Assembly (NCBI GenBank): GCA_023488455.1
Contig: JAMDDV010000040.1
Coordinates: 60,536-124,535, forward strand
DNA from: Actinomycetota bacterium
GTDB lineage: Bacteria > Actinomycetota > Humimicrobiia > Hakubellales > JAMDDV01
Length of the DNA: 64,000 nt
Direction: 5' to 3'
Part shown: piece after piece, positions 55,428 through 63,562 of the stretch
Numbering within the stretch: the first letter of the stretch is position 1
Layout of the letters: each line of letters opens with the position of its first letter
Program-made: the position numbers and the translations under genes
Notes under the pieces: generated by a model
Database searches by the model: none
Told to the model about the DNA's origin: nothing
Seen by the model: the letters and a program-made list of their open reading frames with translations, nothing else

Positions 55428-56170
55428 ATAGATTTACCATTTTTGGATTTCACCCTGTTTACGAAGCCATTCAATCTGGCGTGCCGATTAAAAAAATCGT
55501 CATCAATAGATCTGTGGTTGATAAGCAAAGAGGGCAATCCATCTTAAAAAATGCGAATGATCTTGGGATTGAGGTTGAAATACTGCCCAGAGACAAGTTT
55601 GAGGCATTTCCCGCATCAAATCAGGGATTTGCTGCTGCCATGGCGCCCTATCAGTACCATGAAATCCGAAAAATAGTTGACGATTTAAAAAAAGAAGATT
55701 CAATAAAAAAATCGATCATACTGATTTTATCAGGGATTAACGATCCTCAGAACCTTGGTGCGATAATCAGATCAGCTGCTTTTTTCGACGTGGATGCTGT
55801 GATAACCTTGCTTCACAGGTCCGCACCTATTACAGCATCAGTTTATAAAGCATCTGCCGGCACAGTTTCCAGGGTCAGGGTTTGTCGCGAAGTAAATATT
55901 CCCAGGACAATTGATTTCCTTAAAAAAGAGGGTTACTGGATATATGGCGCGGATGTCAGGGTGGCCAAGCGACTTGAGGATGTAGAATTCAATTTTCCAG
56001 TTGCAGTTGTGCTTGGAGCGGAGGATAAGGGTCCCGGCAAGCTGGTTTTGGATAAGTGCGATGAAACATTTTCGATTAAGGGTAGAGGTGATGTCGATTC
56101 ATTGAACGTCTCCGTAGCTGCGGGAATATCCCTTTCGCGCATTTTCTATTTGCGAGATGGCAATAAATGA
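55397..56170 (+). CDS. rlmB: 23S rRNA (guanosine-2'-O-)-methyltransferase, RlmB/TrmH (SpoU) family
   Basis: 257 residues. The N-terminal substrate-binding domain starts FGFHPVYEAIQSG. The SpoU motifs are ILSGINDPQNLGAIIRSAAFF, VVLGAEDKGPG and the C-terminal SLNVSVAAGISL that forms the knotted SAM pocket. It probably methylates 23S rRNA, but the exact nucleotide cannot be fixed from sequence. It overlaps the end of cysS by 31 bases. Confidence 0.93.
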   Translation: MAAEGQRDFVNRFTIFGFHPVYEAIQSGVPIKKIVINRSVVDKQRGQSILKNANDLGIEVEILPRDKFEAFPASNQGFAAAMAPYQYHEIRKIVDDLKKEDSIKKSIILILSGINDPQNLGAIIRSAAFFDVDAVITLLHRSAPITASVYKASAGTVSRVRVCREVNIPRTIDFLKKEGYWIYGADVRVAKRLEDVEFNFPVAVVLGAEDKGPGKLVLDKCDETFSIKGRGDVDSLNVSVAAGISLSRIFYLRDGNK

Positions 56171-56700
56171 ATGACGAGAAGCAGATATATATAATTGACG
56201 GCTACAACCTCATGAACTTTTTGAAGAAAAAGGAGTATACAAGAGGAGATAGCTTTGAGGATCAGAGGGTCTCCTTTATTCATTTAATGAAGGACTTCGC
56301 CTCCTATAAAAATGCCAGGCTGATACTGGTGTTTGATGGTGTTAAGCGCGGTAACAATGTTGAGAGCAAGGGCGTGAGTATGGACGTGGAGGTCATTTAC
56401 ACGAACAGGGGCGAAAGCGCTGATGAGTACATTGAAAGAATGATATATCAGGCCCGGCATAAGAAGAATCTCTTCATAGTAACCTTGGACTACGCGCAAC
56501 AGAAGATCGCCTCCGGTAAGGGGGTTTACAGGAAATCCGCCAGAGAGATCTCGCTTGAGATAGACTCAATGCGCTCAGGGCTGAGGTCCGTGCTTGACAG
56601 CTCACGCAGCGACAAAGACTTCTCTATTTCACAAAGATTACCAGACGATGTCCTTGCCAAGCTTGAGAAGATCAGGAAAAGCCAGAAGAATGTACAATAG
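56167..56700 (+). CDS. yacP: NYN-domain ribonuclease (YacP/Rae1 family)
   Basis: 177 residues starting with YIIDGYNLMNF and containing LILVFDGVKRG and ESADEYIERM, the acidic signature of the YacP/NYN nuclease fold. Bacillus Rae1 (YacP) cuts mRNA in the ribosomal A site. It is coupled to rlmB by a 4-base ATGA overlap. In Bacillus sigH follows directly; here a toxin-antitoxin pair is inserted. Confidence 0.92.
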   Translation: MNDEKQIYIIDGYNLMNFLKKKEYTRGDSFEDQRVSFIHLMKDFASYKNARLILVFDGVKRGNNVESKGVSMDVEVIYTNRGESADEYIERMIYQARHKKNLFIVTLDYAQQKIASGKGVYRKSAREISLEIDSMRSGLRSVLDSSRSDKDFSISQRLPDDVLAKLEKIRKSQKNVQ

Positions 56701-56784
56701 GAATTTTCTTAGAGCTCCGTTCAGAGTTTTCTTCATAGGCCAACATTTTTTAATCCAAAATCAAAGTTAAATAAAAGAACCATC

Positions 56785-56813
56785 TTGACATTTGTATATA
56801 TCAGGCGTATACA
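56785..56813 (+). promoter_or_regulatory. Strong promoter of brnT-brnA giving a leaderless transcript
   Basis: TTGACA (56785-56790) and TATACA (56808-56813) are 17 bases apart. Transcription should start near 56819-56821, at or on the brnT ATG (56820). There is no ribosome-binding site. The bases CATCTTGACATTTGTA at 56781-56796 recur almost exactly at 57493, before sigH. Confidence 0.82.
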
Positions 56814-56819
56814 TAAGCA

Positions 56820-57158
56820 ATGGCCAATATGCTAGAACAGCTCTTAGGATGTACTGGCTTTCAATGGGATGATGGTAATACCGACAAGAACTGGATCAAG
56901 CATAAGGTCAATTGGACTGAATGTGAGGAGTTATTTTTCAACGAGCCGCTCTTAGTCGTGTCGGACATCGAGCACTTAAGTATTGAACCAAGATTTTATG
57001 CGCTCGGCCAGACAGATACGGGGCGACTTTTATTTGTAGTGTTTACCATACGAGGTGAGTTGCTAAGAGTGATCTCTGCTCGAGATATGAGCAAGCGAGA
57101 AAAGAAGGAGTATGAAAGTGGTCGAAGTAAAGCGGATTCAGAAGATACCGAAGTTTGA
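56820..57158 (+). CDS. brnT: BrnT family ribonuclease toxin
   Basis: 112 residues. The BrnT pattern is present: FQWDDGNTDKNWIKHKVNWTECEELFF at the N-terminus, RFYALGQTDTGRLLFVVFTIRG in the middle and VISARDMSKREKKEYE at the end (His and Arg residues carry catalysis in the RelE-like fold). BrnT cleaves RNA and is held by BrnA. The C-terminal end overlaps brnA by 47 bases in another frame. A Met at residue 4 is an alternative start. Confidence 0.92.
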   Translation: MANMLEQLLGCTGFQWDDGNTDKNWIKHKVNWTECEELFFNEPLLVVSDIEHLSIEPRFYALGQTDTGRLLFVVFTIRGELLRVISARDMSKREKKEYESGRSKADSEDTEV

Positions 57159-57408
57159 GAACGAAGATAAGGAACGAGAGTTCTGGTCGTCACACGACTC
57201 CACTGGGTATGTCGATTGGCGCAAGGCAAAGCGGGTTAAACTCCCAAACTTGCGTCCAACAATGCGGGCAATCTCCATTCGCCTGCCGGAGTTGATGATA
57301 GAGCGACTTAAAGTACTGGCAAATAAACGTGATGTCCCTTACCAGTCATTGCTGAAGATTTTTATCGCAGACAAGATTATGGAAGAAGAATTGCGTTCCA
57401 CACGTTAG
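57112..57408 (+). CDS. brnA: BrnA family antitoxin and repressor
   Basis: 98 residues. The N-terminal half (IPKFENEDKEREFWSSHD) wraps the toxin, and the C-terminal half (MRAISIRLPELMIERLKVLANKRDVPYQSLLKIFI) is a ribbon-helix-helix DNA-binding fold. BrnA represses its own promoter in known systems. ATG at 57112 is directly after an AAGGAG; GTG at 57118 has a better distance to it. The start lies inside brnT. Confidence 0.92.
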   Translation: MKVVEVKRIQKIPKFENEDKEREFWSSHDSTGYVDWRKAKRVKLPNLRPTMRAISIRLPELMIERLKVLANKRDVPYQSLLKIFIADKIMEEELRSTR

Positions 57409-57496
57409 ATGGAGCTTATATCCAAAACTCAGCTACTAGAGTTGACGCTCAGGGCTTAAGTATCCTGTGTATATTTTACATGAAGAAGATTACATC

Positions 57497-57525
57497 TTGA
57501 CATATGTAAAAATATTGGTTACTTT
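57497..57525 (+). promoter_or_regulatory. Likely promoter of the SigH-like sigma factor gene
   Basis: TTGACA (57497-57502) and TACTTT (57520-57525) are 17 bases apart, within a 183-base gap between brnA and sigH. The -35 region CATCTTGACATATGTA (57493-57508) repeats the brnT promoter with one difference in 16 bases. This suggests a shared regulator, for example BrnA. Confidence 0.5.
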
Positions 57526-57591
57526 TTATATGCACTATACAAAGAGCTAGCACACCGGGCAGCTTATATTTTTATATAGCTGGAGGCTAAG

Positions 57592-58251
57592 ATGGCAAGG
57601 TCCAGTGCTAGTTCTGTTTCCTCGATTTATGAGCACTATGAAGCTTTAGATGATGATAAACTCATCAGACTGTCCAGGATGGGTAATATGCAGGCTCAGG
57701 CGACCCTCCTTTCCAAGTACAAATATCTGGTTAAGCTCAAGGTAAAGTCATATTTTCTAATTGGCGCGGATAAAGAAGACCTGATCCAGGAAGGCATGAT
57801 CGGACTTTACAAGGCAATCCAGGATTTTCGCGATGACAAGGATACTTCGTTCAAAGCGTTTGCTGAGCTCTGCATAACGAGGCAGATAATAACTGCGATA
57901 AAGGGGGCGACGAGACAGAAGCATCTACCTTTAAATCAGTACGTCTCCTTGAGCAAGTCGCTGGATCATGAAGATGATAGCAACTCATCGCTTGATGACA
58001 TAATTTCTGAGAGTTACATCTGTGATCCCATTGACCTGCTGATAACACATGAGGAGATTGGCGACATAAAATACTGCTTCAATGAGCTGTTGAGCAAGTT
58101 GGAAGCTACCGTATTGAGCCTTTACATGGACGGCAATACCTATCATGATATCGCGGGAAAGATGGATAGACAGGTTAAATCCATCGATAATGCACTGCAA
58201 AGGGTGAAGAGGAAGCTTGATACCTATCTTCGAAGGGCAGATGAGGCTTGA
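57592..58251 (+). CDS. sigH: RNA polymerase sigma factor, SigH (Spo0H) family
   Basis: 219 residues with GGAGG ahead of the ATG. Region 2 (LIQEGMIGLYKAIQDFRDDK, then SFKAFAELCITRQIITAIKGATRQKHLPLN) is almost identical to Bacillus SigH, and region 4 (SKLEATVLSLYMDGNTYHDIAGKMDRQVKSIDNALQRVKRKL) is complete. In Bacillus SigH controls the transition to sporulation and competence; in other bacteria it serves stationary-phase genes. Its conserved position after yacP supports the assignment. The order then breaks: no rpmG-secE-nusG follows. Confidence 0.95.
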   Translation: MARSSASSVSSIYEHYEALDDDKLIRLSRMGNMQAQATLLSKYKYLVKLKVKSYFLIGADKEDLIQEGMIGLYKAIQDFRDDKDTSFKAFAELCITRQIITAIKGATRQKHLPLNQYVSLSKSLDHEDDSNSSLDDIISESYICDPIDLLITHEEIGDIKYCFNELLSKLEATVLSLYMDGNTYHDIAGKMDRQVKSIDNALQRVKRKLDTYLRRADEA

Positions 58252-58255
58252 TTTC

Positions 58256-58597
58256 TCAGGGTAGCCTGTTCACGAAATAAGCTGAGTCGATTTCCAATTG
58301 GGGCGTCTGATATAGTTTGGACAGATAGTTCTTCTCGGTGAACTTTTTTTCAAGCGCAGCATTGAATTCATCCTCGCTTAACCCCATTGCCAAAATCAGG
58401 GCTTTGAAATACACACCGCTTAATTCTTCATTTTTTCTTATACTTAATGGTATTAGCACAGTCTTTTGTACTTCACCGAGGCACTTCACGTTTTTAATAA
58501 AAAATCTGTTAAGGCCACTTAAGCTGCCTCTTAACTCTTTAAACTTTAACTGTTTCAATACCTTTATAAAATCCTGAAATCTATAACTTCTTCCCAA
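58256..58597 (-). CDS. HicA-like protein (putative toxin) lacking the usual catalytic His
   Basis: 113 residues with a TTG start (GGAG upstream). The order of elements resembles HicA: a helix FIKVLKQLKFKELRGS, a strand, the VLIPLSIRKNEELSGVYFKALILAMGLSEDEF segment (the typical IPxHxxxELxxGTLRxILxxxGLxxEEF pattern) and a short basic tail. In HicA the His of the GSH motif cleaves RNA; here the place reads GSLSGLNRFF, with no His. It may be inactive, or use other residues. It overlaps the HicB-like gene by 34 bases. Confidence 0.55.
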   Translation of the reverse strand: MGRSYRFQDFIKVLKQLKFKELRGSLSGLNRFFIKNVKCLGEVQKTVLIPLSIRKNEELSGVYFKALILAMGLSEDEFNAALEKKFTEKNYLSKLYQTPQLEIDSAYFVNRLP

Positions 58598-58932
58598 TTG
58601 AACTCCGCTTTTTCGTCCTGTCTTCTTATCAGGCCCATCAGTCCCCCACCTGAGTCGCCGCTTGAAAATAGGTTCCCAAGGATACCTCTTCTCTGCCCTG
58701 ACCAGGGAAATACTTTTTTCTGGAATATCTCATAACTCTTATTGAGTTCCTTATTTAGCCTTGCCCTGTTGAAGGAGAGGGCGAAATAGAAGTCGAATAG
58801 TAGCTTGTAGAGACTTTCCTTTGCATCCAGCATATTCTCACCTTTTGCGATGAGCGAGAGCTCAGGACATATTATTAAGAATTCCTCATCGTCAGATACT
58901 ATTAATCCTGTCAGGGGCTTGGTTATTTCCAA
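58564..58932 (-). CDS. HicB-like protein (putative antitoxin)
   Basis: About 122 residues from TTG at 58932, with AGGAG 7 bases upstream; a GTG at 59016 gives a longer but weaker frame. The segment LIVSDDEEFLIICPELSLIAKGENMLDAKESLYKLLFDFYFALSF has the HicB strand-helix pattern (EEF-I-CPEL, then A-x-x-x-L). The C-terminal part has no recognisable DNA-binding domain. The hicB-hicA order and overlap support a toxin-antitoxin type pair. The function is inferred. Confidence 0.55.
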   Translation of the reverse strand: MEITKPLTGLIVSDDEEFLIICPELSLIAKGENMLDAKESLYKLLFDFYFALSFNRARLNKELNKSYEIFQKKVFPWSGQRRGILGNLFSSGDSGGGLMGLIRRQDEKAEFNWEEVIDFRIL

Positions 58933-59012
58933 GTCAAATCTCCTCGTTTTCCAAATGTCTATTATTAAATTCCATTGAATCTCAAAGGTCAAATACTTTT
59001 TAGAATAGGAAC

Positions 59013-60185
59013 TCACACCCTAGCTGTTTGGTTTGGCCTGAACGCTGTACCTCTTTTTTCCTTTATGAACATGGTAGCTGCGATCGATATTATTACTAGC
59101 AGTGAGGCTGATAGCAGAGAGATTTTTAAATTGAATGCATCTGCAATGGCTCCGAAAACGAATCCACTTAGTCCACCCATCACAAATGAAACTCCTAGCG
59201 AGAAACCAGACATGAGTCCTATGTTCGATGGTGAAAGATCCTGTGTCAGCACTTGGGATAATGTAACTGGTGCTAATATAAAGAAACCAGCTACAGCAAA
59301 TAAGATAAAGCTTGATATCCCGGAGAAAAATAAGAACCCTAGTATCAATGGTACGTACATCGCCAGGCACACAAACATAATAGGCTTTCTTCCGATCCTG
59401 TCGGATAGCCACCCTCCCAGTATTGCTCCTAAAGAGCCAAGTCCAAGATATGCTGTAAGCAGGATACCCGAGACTCCCGGCCGGTAACCCAATTTATCTA
59501 TGTAGAGAGGTAGGAATGAGGTGACGACATGGCTTGCCATCGACATGGTTGCGGTTGCAATTCCGATGCTGATTAGCTGATTCCATGGAGCCCCTCTCGC
59601 TTTTGTTAACATGCTACTGCTTGACTTTTTAGGTTTGGGTAAATAGTAGTATTCTCTCCTCAAAAGCAAAAAGAAGGCAACTATTAACAAGACTGGGATT
59701 ATCAAGTATGGCATACCTCTAGCGCCGACTGTGGTCAGGACGAGTGCCCCGAGCAGAGGACCAAGCGAGTACCCAAGATTACCGCCTAAACCCCATATGG
59801 AAACGCCAAACCCCTTGCGCCCAGAGCTAGCCAGATAAGTAGCCATCAAACCGCGTGGGTGGTATATTGCTGATCCTATACCTATGAATACCATTGATAT
59901 TAAGAGTAACCAATATGTGGGGAATATGCTTGTAAGGCTTACTGATGTGCCCACCAGAATGATCCCAAGCGGAAGCAACCATTCGGTCCTGATTCTATCG
60001 GAGAGATAACCAATTCCTATCTGTATGACTGAGGCACAGAGCAGCATGGTTGAGAGGAGCCCTATCTGCTTGTATGAAAGGTTGAACTTCTGCTCGAAAT
60101 ACGGATAGAGCATCGGCAGCAGGTTTATGTGTAAATCTATGAACAAATGTCCGGCAAATAGAATTGCAATTGTTTTCTTTTTCAT
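59013..60185 (-). CDS. MFS transporter, fosmidomycin-resistance (Fsr) type
   Basis: 390 residues with twelve membrane helices. The Fsr-like signatures are HLFIDLHINLLPMLYPYF, the YHPRG at the end of helix 4 and the WGLGGNLGYSLGPLLGALVL pattern in helix 5. The motif GYLSDRI after helix 2 and GGWLSDRIGRK after helix 8 are MFS loops. Fsr-like pumps export antibiotics or small metabolites; the natural substrate is unknown. The gene starts with ATG at 60185 and is divergent from a DUF89 gene. Confidence 0.85.
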   Translation of the reverse strand: MKKKTIAILFAGHLFIDLHINLLPMLYPYFEQKFNLSYKQIGLLSTMLLCASVIQIGIGYLSDRIRTEWLLPLGIILVGTSVSLTSIFPTYWLLLISMVFIGIGSAIYHPRGLMATYLASSGRKGFGVSIWGLGGNLGYSLGPLLGALVLTTVGARGMPYLIIPVLLIVAFFLLLRREYYYLPKPKKSSSSMLTKARGAPWNQLISIGIATATMSMASHVVTSFLPLYIDKLGYRPGVSGILLTAYLGLGSLGAILGGWLSDRIGRKPIMFVCLAMYVPLILGFLFFSGISSFILFAVAGFFILAPVTLSQVLTQDLSPSNIGLMSGFSLGVSFVMGGLSGFVFGAIADAFNLKISLLSASLLVIISIAATMFIKEKRGTAFRPNQTARV

Positions 60186-60345
60186 CTTAAAATAGCCTTA
60201 ATCGGCATGTCTTTATGCTTCATTTTTATTATGATACTTTGCTTAGATAAAAATTCTGTGAATTATACATGAATATAGCATTTGCGGATTGGATTTTTGC
60301 AATTTTCGATTAAAATTTATGGGTTGTTATATTGGCAAGGTGGGT

Positions 60346-61206
60346 ATGAAAATATTTCTGGATTGTGTGCCATGCTTTATCAGGCAATCGATGGAGGCCG
60401 CGAGGTTGGCGACGGATGATCACGAACTGCGCAGGGCAATAGTAAAAAGGGTCTGTGCAGAAGCGTCCCAACTTACGTTTCAGGAAAGCGGCCCCAGGAT
60501 CGTCAAGATGGTCCACGACATAATTAAGGAGATGAGCAGTGTTGCAGATCCATATAAACAGGTTAAAGAGGAATGCAATAAATTCATGGCAGAAGTTATG
60601 CCCGATTTAAGGAGAATTGTAGAAAACTCCAAGGATCCCTTCTTAACTGCTGCTAAACTCGCTGTGGCAAGTAACGTCATAGATGTTGGCCAGAAAAGGC
60701 ATTTAAATAAGAAATTTGTTCTGGATGAGTTCAATAAGGGGCTTGAGAACGGGTTTGCAATCGATAATATAGGGGAATTGAAGAAAGATGTAGCGGGGGC
60801 CAGCAGGATACTTTATTTGGGGGACAACGTCGGTGAGACTTTTCTTGACAGGTTATTTATTGAACAGATGCCGTATGAAAAAGTGACCTATACGGTGAAG
60901 CCCAGCCCAATAATAAATGATGCGCTGATGGAGGATGCCAGAATCGCTGGGATTACTGATATGGTTAGGGTGATCGAGACTGGTATCAATGCTCCTGGAT
61001 GCCTGCTTGGAGATTGTTCTGAGGAGTTTTTGAAAGAATTTGAATCAAGTGATCTGATAATAGCCAAGGGTCATGGTAATTATGAATCGCTTTATGGCAC
61101 AAATGATAGGACGTATTTTCTTCTGATGGCTAAATGTCCTCCGATTGCTAAACATGTTGGTTGCCACGTCGGTGACATAGTCGCCGTAAAAGGAAAAACT
61201 CAATAA
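60346..61206 (+). CDS. DUF89/ARMT1-like protein (damage-control phosphatase family)
   Basis: About 286 residues from ATG at 60346 (AAGGTGGG upstream). The N-terminal MKIFLDCVPCFIRQSMEAAR carries the CxxC of bacterial and archaeal DUF89 proteins. The core has LYLGDNVGETFLDRLFIEQM (Asp and Asn metal ligands), the VKPSPIINDALMEDA stretch and AKGHGNYE. Members dephosphorylate damaged sugar phosphates in a metal-dependent reaction. The specific substrate here is not known. Confidence 0.88.
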   Translation: MKIFLDCVPCFIRQSMEAARLATDDHELRRAIVKRVCAEASQLTFQESGPRIVKMVHDIIKEMSSVADPYKQVKEECNKFMAEVMPDLRRIVENSKDPFLTAAKLAVASNVIDVGQKRHLNKKFVLDEFNKGLENGFAIDNIGELKKDVAGASRILYLGDNVGETFLDRLFIEQMPYEKVTYTVKPSPIINDALMEDARIAGITDMVRVIETGINAPGCLLGDCSEEFLKEFESSDLIIAKGHGNYESLYGTNDRTYFLLMAKCPPIAKHVGCHVGDIVAVKGKTQ

Positions 61207-61221
61207 AAGTTGAGCATTCTA

Positions 61222-62451
61222 TCAGGAGAGTAGTGCGCTCAGAGGTATTGCCCACATGTTGGCACCAAGTTTAACAATACGTTCGCCATTGTAAGCAAGT
61301 ATTGCTGCTTTACAGCTAGGGGTATTTGAAATGAAAGCTCCAAGTCCAGACAGGCCGCTTTCTGTCCACCTCGTATTGGATTTAACTTCTATGGCTATAA
61401 CGCTTTGGCCTGATTCTATTATGAAGTCTACCTCATGCCTACCTTGAATATTCCAGAACATTAACCTTGACCTGGGTATTTTTGAGACCAAGATGCTCAG
61501 AATATTCTGTGCCACATAGGTTTCATATAGAGCTCCACGGATTGGCTCTTCGCTTTCTTCCTCTGAATGGTCAACTCCCATTAAATACCCTGCTATGCCT
61601 GAGTCAGAAAAGTATAGTTTTGGAGATTTTATCAACCTTGCTGCTCTGCTGGAAAGAAATGGTTCAATCAAATTTATGATAAATGAAGCTTGCATCAGTG
61701 ATAGGTAACTGCTCGTCCGAACAGAATTAAGCTTTGCATCTCTAGAGAGTTCGCTGATTTTTAGAATCTGAGCTGTTCGAAATGCTGTTAGTCTGAGGAG
61801 GTTTCTAAATGGAATGAGGTCTGATATTTTGGATAAATCTCTTATATCTCGTTCTAGATAAGTTTGTTCGTATCCCCGATACCAGATTTCAGGATCTTCA
61901 ACTTTTTTCAGACAAACTACAGGCATCCCTCCTGTTAGAACCTCAGAGAGTTTTATTATTGGGTACTGAGTTTTAATATCTATTTCATCTGGTGACTCGA
62001 TCAGTTTTAGCAGAAAAGGAGTTTTAAATGTTGAGTTTGTTATCTCTCTTTTATTAAAGGGATAAAGAGTGAGATATATAGCTCGGCCTGCCAGGCTTTC
62101 GGAAATTTTATTAAGGAGTAAAAGATTAGCTGAACCAGATAGTAGAAATTTTCCAGGGGTTCTTTTTTTATCTACAATCTGTTTTATTGTGGTGAGTATG
62201 TCAGGATATTTTTGCACTTCGTCGATTGTTATGAGTTCGCTGCTTGATAATAGCTCTTCTGGATTTTTTCTTGCAAATTCGAGCTGGGAATAATCATCAA
62301 AAGATATATACATGCGGTTTTTGAGCGATGACTGGTTGGTTAAAAGGGTACTTTTACCGGACTGCCGCATGCCTGTTAAAACAACAACGGGCATGTTTTC
62401 GAGCGCATGTTCCAAGGCAGGAGAAATTTCACGGTCTAAATATTCTGTCAT
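61222..62451 (-). CDS. AAA ATPase with a DUF4143 C-terminal domain
   Basis: 409 residues. The N-terminal ATPase has Walker A TGMRQSGKSTLL near residue 33 and Walker B ITIDEVQKYP, followed by LLSGSANLL (sensor 1). The C-terminal half (about 210-409) is the DUF4143 domain with VDFIIESGQSVIAIEVKSN, a PD-(D/E)xK-like nuclease pattern. Such proteins are widespread, often in mobile or defence-rich regions, but their roles are largely unknown. The start is within 10 bases of its -10 box, so the mRNA is likely leaderless. Confidence 0.88.
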   Translation of the reverse strand: MTEYLDREISPALEHALENMPVVVLTGMRQSGKSTLLTNQSSLKNRMYISFDDYSQLEFARKNPEELLSSSELITIDEVQKYPDILTTIKQIVDKKRTPGKFLLSGSANLLLLNKISESLAGRAIYLTLYPFNKREITNSTFKTPFLLKLIESPDEIDIKTQYPIIKLSEVLTGGMPVVCLKKVEDPEIWYRGYEQTYLERDIRDLSKISDLIPFRNLLRLTAFRTAQILKISELSRDAKLNSVRTSSYLSLMQASFIINLIEPFLSSRAARLIKSPKLYFSDSGIAGYLMGVDHSEEESEEPIRGALYETYVAQNILSILVSKIPRSRLMFWNIQGRHEVDFIIESGQSVIAIEVKSNTRWTESGLSGLGAFISNTPSCKAAILAYNGERIVKLGANMWAIPLSALLS

Positions 62452-62461
62452 AATGTAAAGT

Positions 62462-62490
62462 ATAATAGTGGCGAAATGACATCATGTCAA
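62462..62490 (-). promoter_or_regulatory. Promoter of the AAA/DUF4143 gene
   Basis: On the minus strand TTGACA (complement of 62485-62490) and TATTAT (complement of 62462-62467) are 17 bases apart, ending 10 bases before the ATG. No ribosome-binding site lies between. TTGACATGATGTCA around the -35 box is partly palindromic. Confidence 0.75.
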
Positions 62491-62523
62491 CTTATATTTT
62501 GACAAATATGAAGTTGTTTCTTA

Positions 62524-62548
62524 GGATCGTATCAATGTTGATTGATCC
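62524..62548. repeat. Imperfect inverted repeat upstream of the NagB-like gene
   Basis: GGATC and ATCA on the left pair with TGAT and GATCC on the right around an ATGT loop, with one unequal bulge. It lies about 80 bases before the NagB-like start codon. It could be an operator or a small hairpin. Confidence 0.35.
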
Positions 62549-62629
62549 AGTTGTTTTTCCTTATCTGATGAAGAAAGTTTGTTGCTATTTTATAATGCTC
62601 ATAGAAGAATTAAATTGGAGGTAATAAAG

Positions 62630-63562
62630 ATGAATGAGTTCGATTACAACCCATCTAAATGGGTGCCATTTAGGGATAAAGAAGTTTTGGAAAGGGTCAG
62701 GAATATTAAAAGAGAAGATATTACAAGACATCCAAATCCAGATTTTAAGATAGTTGTGGTCAAGGATTCAGAGATCGAGTTCATATGGATAACCGATATG
62801 TTTTATAGGATTAAAACTGCATCAGATGAAGGCAAAAGGTTGGTCATGATAACCCCTCAACCTGCTCCCCTGTACAGCAAAGTTGCTTATCTCATAAACA
62901 AGTTCAGGGTTAGCTGCAGAAATCTTTACACTTTTAACATGGATGAATATGCAGATGAGGGTGGGAACATTGCTCCAGAGAGCTGGCCACAGGGATTCAT
63001 GTATGCAATGCTAAATAACTTTTATTCTAAAATCGATGAGGAGCTAAGACCCCCAAGAAGTCAGATCATTGCCTTTACAAATGAGAACCTCAAGGATTAT
63101 GGCAAGATGATATCCGAGTTGGGGGGAGCAGATGTATGCTACAGTGGGCCTGGATGGACTGGTCATCTTGCGTTTATCGAACCAGATGCAGCAGAGTTTG
63201 AGGGCAGCTTGGAGGAATGGAAGAAGATGGGCCCAAGGATCGTAACGTTAAGTCCGTTTACCATAGCTCAAAACTCTCTGCATGGAAGCTTTGGCATGAG
63301 TGGAGACTTAGCTTTAGTCCCTCCTAAGGCAGCAACCATTGGTCCAGCTCAGGTGATTGAGGCAAAGGCAAGGCTGGATTGGAACTATTTTACAGTTTTG
63401 GGCACAAGTGTATCCTGGCAGAGGTTTATTACAAGGCTTGTTGCTCATGGTCCCGTTACACCCTTAATTCCAGAGTCCATTTTACAGACTCTTAGAACTG
63501 ATTTCTATATATCAGAGTCCATAGCTCAGGATATAAAGCCGGACTGGGACATTACCTATTAA
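62630..63562 (+). CDS. Glucosamine-6-phosphate deaminase-like (NagB/6PGL superfamily) protein, divergent
   Basis: About 310 residues from ATG at 62630 (TTGGAGG upstream). TFNMDEYADEG near residue 101 matches the NagB segment that carries the catalytic Asp. The GPGWTGHLAFIEPD stretch near residue 173 aligns with NagB GNDGHIAFNEP: the His (179) and Glu (184) remain, but the Asp two before the His is Thr (177). This departs from the deaminase active site. It probably acts on a phosphosugar, but the reaction may differ from deamination. Confidence 0.75.
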   Translation: MNEFDYNPSKWVPFRDKEVLERVRNIKREDITRHPNPDFKIVVVKDSEIEFIWITDMFYRIKTASDEGKRLVMITPQPAPLYSKVAYLINKFRVSCRNLYTFNMDEYADEGGNIAPESWPQGFMYAMLNNFYSKIDEELRPPRSQIIAFTNENLKDYGKMISELGGADVCYSGPGWTGHLAFIEPDAAEFEGSLEEWKKMGPRIVTLSPFTIAQNSLHGSFGMSGDLALVPPKAATIGPAQVIEAKARLDWNYFTVLGTSVSWQRFITRLVAHGPVTPLIPESILQTLRTDFYISESIAQDIKPDWDITY

